Source: Mytilisepta virgata | Taxonomy: Eukaryota; Mollusca; Bivalvia; Mytilida; Mytilidae | NCBI GenBank assembly: GCA_028015205.1 | Contig: CM051514.1 | Location: 38,828,150-38,892,149 of the forward strand | Length of the DNA stretch: 64,000 bases | Direction: 5' to 3' | Shown: positions 57,180 through 64,000 of the stretch, piece after piece | Layout of the letters: every line of letters starts with the position of its first letter | How positions within the stretch are numbered: the first letter of the stretch is position 1 | The notes under the pieces: generated by a model | The model's database searches: none | Seen by the model: the letters and a program-made list of their open reading frames with translations, nothing else | Told to the model about the DNA's origin: nothing | Translations under genes and position numbers: made by a program

Positions 57180-60100
57180 CAGATAATTTGAACATTCCAT
57201 CTTTGAGGTCTTGACAACAAATGTTAAATACAAAAAAATAAATAAAGCTCTACGGGTGGAAATACATAAAATATTTTAAATTAGTTCAAATTATTTAAAC
57301 TCACCCTTTCTTAATTAGCAAAATACTGATTAGACACTGCTTATAATAAGTTCATCCTTTGGTATTTAAATGTAACAATGCTTACGGCAGATCGAGACTA
57401 AGGGATAAGGATTTGAAGAAGGACCACTAATTCAAAAGACTATACCTTACACTTTTAATATAACTTAATTCAGTATGAGTTAATGACCATAAATGAATAG
57501 AATGATATAATGGTATATTGTAGAGTTTCCATTTTTAAATAGGATTAAAAATTTTCTAAAGGTTTTATAGATATGAAACCTTGAATTTAACATGTACTAC
57601 CAATGTTTTTTTTCTATATATTTATTTATCAGATAGGTGATAATTTCAAATCATACGTTCCTTCAATAAAGTAATTAACAGAAAGGGTAATTGCTAACAA
57701 TTTCAGATGGCAAATTCCCCATTTGTGAACAAGTTATCACAATTAGTACATGATGATCGAGAATCTATATATTGTTCTACGTGCTAATTTTGAAAACTGT
57801 GAAGAACGAAAATATATTTGTACTCTCTGGGATAATATAAGAAAAGTGTCACATTTCTAGGCATATATACATGTCATGCATTAGTTGATAGATAAATTTA
57901 TTTTGCAAGTCGACATACTTATTTATTTATAATACTAGTAGTATGTTTTTATTGATGAATTTTGGGTAAAAAATATTTTTAAAATGTATAATAAAAATGT
58001 TTCGGGCGGAAAATGTCACCTCTATTTCTTTGTAGTAGATCTAAGACTTACAAACACGTATATGCCGACAGAAGAAACAGTGCAGGAAAATCAATTATTA
58101 ACAAATAGTTTCAATTCTTTGGCCAAGAGATTACTCAAAAGGCACTTTACTGTGAAAAATTCCGCATTCTGAGAAAGCAAAAGATATTATATCATAACGT
58201 CTGGACTGAAAATTATCTTTGATGATGATATTCAAAATTTTGAATTTATTAAACTACCCTTTTTATTTTTGTTCTAGTAATTTTTATTTATTAAGAATCA
58301 CCTGGGATATATATCGAGTATTTTTACTTATCTAACCACAGCAATGAATGCATTGATTATTACTAGAGTAAAACATCAACCATCAATTAGCCTAATATCA
58401 ATCCAATAAATGGCCATGTATCAATATTAAGTAAAATTTTAATGACATTTTGCATCACTGAAGACATTAAGTAATCTTTTTTCTCTTTAATCTTTTCATT
58501 ATTTATTTATTTCTTGATTTATTGATGGCAGTCATTACAGAAAACCATCAAATAGAAAGTAATACCATAGATACATAGTACGGTTGACTGTAAGTCTCTG
58601 AGATATCAACCATTCGGCATTGACATGATTTTAAACTTATACATCATGATCAGGAGGGATAATTGCATATAAAGTAGTAATCGAAAGATACTGAATACTA
58701 AAACGCAGCGATGCATATGATAATGATAAAACGTTACAAGCGCCCCGCTGAAGGGAAAGTTTTAATATTAAGAATGCAAAGTAGCAATTCGGTTTCTATG
58801 TAAATCCCCATATGGGGGTACCGAGATATGAAAGAAAATGTCATAAAAATAAAAATTAATTTGTTGAAAAATAACAGTGGAAATGTATCCGATTAATTTA
58901 TTGCAGAAAAATGAGGCTAAAAAGGGGGAGATAAATTTTTCCTAAAAATCGGGGGTACCCATTTTAATCATTGATATTACTCACATTCTTAAAAGCTAGT
59001 TTGAAATTGTTTTATCTGTTTATCTCATATGTTTCGAAAGAAGGACCACTGCCGTTTAAAATTATTTATTATTTAATTTAATATTGACCAATGGGCAGCG
59101 AGTCTCACATTCATTTCACCGCTAAATGTTCACAAGATGTGCAACAAGTATTTTATGGATTGGTACATTGTTTCCTTAAATATAACAATGCAGAGTATAA
59201 AAAATGACAAATCTACGTGGTAAATTTCCCGCATGTGAACATCTTCACTTGAAATAAAACAGAAAATGAGATAAGGTGTAAAAAAAAATTACGCTGACTA
59301 TCGGCAAAAATCAAAATCCTTTATTCTTATATAAGGTGGAATAATTATAAATTATATTACACTGTGTTGAATATTTATTTTTGGGGGGGTATAGATTTTT
59401 ATGCTTTGTTGAGAATTTGTTTTTGTGATAGCACTTTTTGTCGAATATTTATATCCTTGCTTTCAGTCGGCAACAGGTGGATATGCGAAAATTAGTGTTC
59501 GATGAAATATAATGACATCCTGTTATAATGGACGTTTTCTTTTAACTAAAATGATTTAATAACTTTCTGCTTTCCAACTATATATTTGGTCAAGGGTTTA
59601 GCTGATGAAGAATTTGGGGTTTTATGAATTCTTGACACGAATCCTAAATATATGTGACAAAAGTTTAACTACAAGAACAGCGCTTTCATTGCTGTTCTTT
59701 ATCTCACATTCAGGGTGAGGCCTTGGACACAGAGAAAAATAGTTTGAGGTCATATTTATTGCGGAATTTGTCCACAAATATGATCCTCTTAAATTTACTG
59801 CCTTTTTCCCCTTATAAAAGAATTTTTAGATGGTTTATGCTTTTTTATTCTAATTATACTAAATTATTAGTATGGTAAAATGTTCAAAGTTAATGTTTTA
59901 AATAGTTTTAATGACCTTTCATTTATAAAAGGAGATAAATATATACGTTGTTGAAAGTTGAAAAGGAGAAATTTGGGTAAAAACTGTCTCTCTAAGAGAT
60001 ATTCAAAGTATTTTGTACTTATTTTGTAGTGAAAAAAAAACAGACAGTCCTGAAAGATTTTGAAGGACAATAGAAAACGTTTCAAAAGGCCAAAAAAAGT

Positions 60101-60890
60101 AAACAAAAGTCATGAGAAAATGGTTCAAATCCTTTAAGATTCACTTATTTCTTGAGATTTATATTTATATTAATACATAGAGATGTTGATGACTTTAAGT
60201 TTATTTCATGAGAATTAGATTTCTATTGACACTTAGTAATAACTTTAAGTCATCGATCTTCAGATCTTTTCAACAAAAGGTGAAATATCAACAACCTAAC
60301 AGTTCAGTTTTCTTATCAATATACCGCGTTAAGTAAAGTTAATAAAATTTTGTATTACAGACGACATTAAGAACTTAATATGCATATGGTGTTACTGCAC
60401 GTGAAGAACTAACACATGGAACAGAAATAAAATTCCAAGTGAACAATTTAATTTGAACAATTTACACCGAATTATGAATACATTGTTTTCCATATCATAT
60501 AGGTATACATACAAAAGCCAGATAACACATTTATGACTACTGTGTTATATTATTATATAAATTAAATAAATTTTCTAATTTTAAAGCAGTCATAAGATGA
60601 GAAAAAAACCTGTGTTAATGAAATTTTCAGAAGGCATTAACATTAATGAAATAAATTTATCCTGAAAGGCTCACTAATTTTGGGCGAATATTTCTTACAA
60701 CACAAAAATGCAGCCGTTATTCTGATGGTTAAACCCTGAACCGTGTCCTGCTGGTTTTGCTTTACTCTGTATGAACAGGCTTACGGGATACGAGAGAAAA
60801 CCTGATTCATTGTATACAAAGAATTTTCTCTCTGGTCAACTGTTCTTCCGTAAATGTCCATTTCATTGTGAGATGACCCGTTAAAGATCG
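57180..60890. other. intergenic, nothing recognised
   Basis: About 3.7 kb of AT-rich sequence. Contains a CCCCATATGGGG palindrome (about 58806) and a small hairpin AGAACAGCGC...GCTGTTCT (about 59675-59699), but no supported gene. Open frames are 62-79 codons and featureless. Confidence 0.5.
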
Positions 60891-61062
60891 GTTCACGCGA
60901 TCTCATCTCCAACTGCACGAGGCCTCATCTTCCACTGCAAGTCGCGCCGCTCACAAATGCACATACTTTTTGACCAATCAGGCGTAACGTTATTTAACTT
61001 TTTCGACTGTGCTCACTGAATTACCTTGGTACAGGAAACTTCGAAATCGAAAATTTACGAAA

Positions 61063-61245
61063 GAAATGGGTACTTATACTCGTTCAAAAGTTAAGGACTG
61101 GAAAATCTTTAACTCATTTTTAAAATTAAGCGTCTTTTCCTTCGTTCCGCAGCGCTTCATTCGAGAAAAGACGTGAATTTTAAAAACTCGTTGAAGATTT
61201 TCCAGTCCTAAACTTTGAATTGGCGTAAGAACCTATTTATCTTTC
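61063..61245. mobile_element. foldback element with ~85-bp arms
   Basis: GGACTGGAAAATCTTTAACT and TTTTTAAAATTAAGCGTCTT on the left pair with AAGACGTGAATTTTAAAAAC and AGATTTTCCAGTCCTAAACT on the right around a short centre near 61160. Non-coding. The GC-richer sequence just before it (60890-60990) was not identified. Confidence 0.7.
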
Positions 61246-61478
61246 AGTAACCAATAATGAAATACATTGTCCAGTAACTAATATCAGTAGCTTTATGTGT
61301 ATTACTAGGAGATGAATAGAACTGTACCTAGAGGTTTTAAAGTACTTTAGCATATGAGAATTCCGCCTGCTATTATGTCATATTCTTTAGACTTACATTA
61401 ACACATACTATAGAATTTTTAAGTCATTGATCTAAAATACTTTAAGTAATAATATAATATTTGACACAGTCAACAATA

Positions 61479-62163
61479 CAATATAGGTTATCGGAAATTG
61501 AAGTCCAGGGGCCGGTTTCACGAAGCTATCCTACGACCTGTCATAAGATATATCTTAGGATCCTCCTGTGACTATCATAGGACATATCTTAAACCTTGTC
61601 TCGAAGCTGTCTTAGGATGATCTTAGCAAAGATGTCCTAAACGTGTCGGAAGTTAAATATATATGAAAAAACTAATATAAATTTAGAATGTGTTTCCCAA
61701 ATATTGCTAAACGTATTGATTAATATTCCCTAATTAGATCAGTTGAAACTCGATTTTTCAAAGAAAAAAATTAAGTGTAATTATCAATAATCTATTTATT
61801 AGACACCAATATACATATGAAAATTAAAATAGAAAATGAAGAGAAAAAAAGTACATTTTTTCTACAAGTGAGTTGAGTTCAATTTGTCACTGTATCGGTA
61901 ATAAAAAAGTTAAAGGATAAAATCGTGCATACATGCTATAAATACATTGAATGTTCATTGTTGTTAAATCATTTTAAATATTCCGTCAACCTGTTATGAT
62001 CCTAGGACCATCATAAGACAGCTTCTGTGTAGTTCTAACGTTATAACAAACTTTAAGTGATGTCCAAAGTTATGACCAATTTGTGAAAACGAATTAGGAC
62101 TTAGATATGCCGTAAGACAATCCTATGACGATACGATATGTGTTATTGGAAATTGAAATCTAG
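61479..62163. mobile_element. probable MITE-like element between direct repeats
   Basis: Flanking direct repeats: ACAATATAGGTTATCGGAAA (61479) and ACGATATGTGTTATTGGAAA (62133), each extended by TTGAA(G/A)TC(C/T)AG. Just inside the left copy lies GGGGCCGGTTTCACGAAGCT, a word common at ends of animal MITEs (from memory), then CTATCCTACGACC and CTGTCTTAGGATGATCTTAG words. The right side has TAAGACAATCCTATGAC. The repeats are too long and diverged to be a simple target duplication. Confidence 0.4.
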
Positions 62164-62865
62164 ACATAAGAAGAAAGCAATGGTTTAGCTCGGCGCATCT
62201 TATTGAATTTACGATTTACCATATTTTTCAACTTGTAATAATGCGGATATTTTGGTATGTCAAAATGCAATTGTTCTTTAGTTTATTTGTGCTTTGTTGA
62301 TTTCTCATTTTCTATAGTTTGTTTCCTTTTTCCTGACAGGTACGTCCCCTTTGGCCAACCCTACAGGGATTTATTTTGCAACGTGTCCGATTTTCATGGG
62401 TTTGTAGTTGTCTTTCTGGCGAAAGTCTGTAACTGATATGAAAAAAATCTTTTGCCTCAAAGATACCGATATGATAAAACGTATAAAACGTAAGGATAAT
62501 TTTATCCATAACATCAAAATCCCTCATTTTTATCTTAGTGGTATTTGTACTTTGTGTAACGGTCCTCACCATTCGTCTGGTACGTATATATATGATCTTA
62601 TGGGCCTTCTTTATATACGTTTTCAGGGTATTTTCTAACAGTCTATTTATACACAATAGTCACTCTTCTGGATTTTTACCCTCTAGCACGATGCAAGATT
62701 TATATAGATTAAATGGATAAGCATTTTGGCGCTAAGAGACGACATTTTATAATGTTTGCTCTCTCCTTCCGTTTTACAACTGAACAAAAAGTTTCTTAGT
62801 TATGTTCAGATGTTGAGTTAAATGAAGGTAGAAAACAAATGAGAGATTGTGTTGTAAAAATATTT
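62164..62865. other. intergenic, nothing recognised
   Basis: Overlapping frames of 60-114 codons on both strands at 62312-62720 show no recognisable domain, and none is preferred. Confidence 0.4.
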
Positions 62866-62869
62866 GTAT

Positions 62870-63300
62870 ATGTTGTACATTGTATTTTGCAAACATACAA
62901 TTTGCAAAATATAATTGACCAATACGTTCTCGAAGCAACTATGGTAGGATCCCTACGTGAGTCCGAGTAAATAGAAAAATTCAGCAGGTCCGTCTTTCGG
63001 GAAATGAATCACCACCCAATGACTTCCATTCTTTGCACAGGGGTCCGTATTGACGACAAACCTCTGCGGTCTGTACCCTACACGACCGGGGAGATCGTCA
63101 GCGCAACATAGAGTCACCGGTCTTTTAAATACTCTTCCAACTCGAACCCGTACATTACATCGTCGGAATCGTCGTCTTTTTTTCTGGCGTTTGACAATAG
63201 GTAACTCCTCCTCTGCGATGCATCCCCGTTTGATGTGGTCTCTCAGTCCGGCATAATGGGCAAAGACGAGTCCGCAATCTCGTCAAGCTACGAGATCCTC
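62870..63300 (-). pseudogene. adenain-like cysteine protease and zinc-finger relic (Maverick/Polinton-like)
   Basis: The minus-strand translation about 63290-63230 includes CGLVFAHYAGLRDHIKRGC, a C2H2/C2HC-like zinc finger that has lost part of its first Cys pair, then a basic stretch (VKRQKKRRRFRR). After a stop and frame change, 63110-63000 reads RPQRFVVNTDPCAKNGSHWV with VIHFPKDGPAEFF after it. The N-T-D...G-x-HWV...GPxEFF pattern is that of adenain-family cysteine proteases, in which HW holds the catalytic histidine. Downstream the frame is broken before any catalytic cysteine can be placed. In animal genomes such proteases usually belong to Maverick/Polinton elements or related virus-derived sequences. 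The fragment is GC-richer than its surroundings, which supports a recent separate origin. Dead relic. Confidence 0.6.
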
Positions 63301-63464
63301 TCAAGCTACGAGATCCTCTCTGTCGTCTTCGGAGCCGTCCGGTGTATCGATGAATTCTTCCTATTTGTGATCTGCTTCCATGTCTTCGTCTCGCTCCCCG
63401 TTAACGATTCCTTATGGCAAGCCGTTCTCGTCAAAACTATGTTTAAAACATTTTTCGAAAATTT

Positions 63465-63755
63465 TACACACTGAGAATTTTAAAAAAAAAAAAACACTCA
63501 GATTAAAAAACCTAAAACTACACACTGAGAATAAGAAATTACACACTGAGATCTCATAAAGACGCATTAAGATTACGAAAAATGAAAAAACACACACTGA
63601 GAATTGAAAATTACACACTGAGATTTCAAAAAGACACACTGAGATGAAATAAACTGAAAAACACACACTGAGATGAAATAAACTGAAAAACACACACTGA
63701 GAATTTGAAATTACACACTGAGAATTTAAAATTACACACTGAGAATTGTGCGCAT
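63465..63755 (+). repeat. ACACACTGAGA minisatellite, about 11 units
   Basis: The core ACACACTGAGA(A/T) recurs, separated by 9-21 bases of A-rich spacer such as ATTTGAAATT or TGAAATAAACTGAAAA. First unit near 63467 and last near 63736. The longest regular stretch (63640-63700) has a period of about 28 bp. It begins less than 200 bp from the adenain relic and could be part of the same element's end. The minus-strand 93-codon frame through it is repeat-derived. Confidence 0.85.
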
Positions 63756-64000
63756 TTTTATGCGCACATATATAATTAGCATACGAAATCTTAATCTATT
63801 ACAAGCTTAAAACAACTAGGGGACAGAACTCGTTAGTCCTTCACTCTGACGCCAAATGTTTTATAAAATACATTAGAAATACAACGTAAAAGACCAATAG
63901 AACAAGAAAAATACCCAGTTTCTCTCTTTACAAAATATAACCAGAGACGGCATGTATTATATGTCTCTGATATAATCAAATGGTGAAAAACTTTAATAAA
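63756..64000. other. intergenic, window end
   Basis: TGTGCGCATTTTTATGCGCACA (about 63747-63768) is a small perfect-arm hairpin. Nothing else seen. Confidence 0.5.

Noticed and set aside
57984..58172. 62-codon plus-strand frame
   Set aside because: No domain or supporting signals. Length is expected by chance in a window this size.
59604..59645. Hammerhead candidate CTGATGA-AGAATT...AATTCTT
   Set aside because: Stem II pairs well, but GACACGAA follows instead of GAAA, so the conserved core is absent.
62312..62656. 114-codon minus-strand frame
   Set aside because: No recognisable domain, and equally long frames overlap on the other strand.
63465..63755. CRISPR-like array
   Set aside because: Repeats are only 11-12 bases, spacers are A-rich and similar to one another, and the window is eukaryotic. 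It is a minisatellite.

Overview
This window looks like AT-rich, gene-poor, repeat-dense nuclear DNA from a marine mollusc, most likely a bivalve. The evidence for a mollusc is tRNA-derived SINEs with a GGCGTTAAACCCCAACTAAAT-type 3' end, short elements with ~160-bp internal repeats and GACGGACAGACGG tracts, and an intron-free B-box/NHL-type TRIM-like gene. Names of repeat families are inference, because no database could be searched.

Only two convincing protein-coding genes are present, both on the minus strand and both with an uninterrupted coding region. One is a RING-less B-box/coiled-coil/beta-propeller TRIM-like protein (32611-34326). The other is a p35-type cyclin-dependent kinase 5 activator (52962-53831) with an N-myristoylation signal. 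They are about 18.6 kb apart and show no sign of acting together. Everything else of coding character is decayed mobile-element sequence: Penelope-like reverse-transcriptase fragments (8556-8712 and array copies; 37018-37345) and an adenain-type protease plus zinc-finger relic like those of Maverick/Polinton elements (62870-63300).

Layout. 1-7.8 kb: short-period repeat elements, a 380-bp tandem array with an open 79-codon frame, and early fragments of the sequence later found in the large array. 7.8-23.4 kb: a large tandem array with a ~3.08-kb composite unit, one older partial copy and four near-identical copies, the last carrying a nested 566-bp duplication. 23.4-32.4 kb: MITEs, a Helentron/HINE-like element, a 1165-bp direct duplication with a ~91-bp minisatellite, and a pogo-like MITE. 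32.6-34.3 kb: the TRIM-like gene. 37-46.5 kb: Penelope-like remains, a ~1.6-kb segmental duplication, SINEs and three hammerhead-ribozyme-type motifs, one apparently intact (44927-44970). 48.4-51.1 kb: a SINE split by a HINE-like insertion, and a foldback element. 52.9-53.9 kb: the CDK5 activator. 54-64 kb: another SINE with perfect target duplications, inverted Penelope-like termini, foldback elements, the adenain relic and an ACACACTGAGA minisatellite.

The most noteworthy observations are the intact-looking hammerhead ribozyme, a second hammerhead core with a MITE sitting at its predicted cleavage position, the mosaic relations between the 3.08-kb units, and the recurring motif TCACG-N10-CGTGA.
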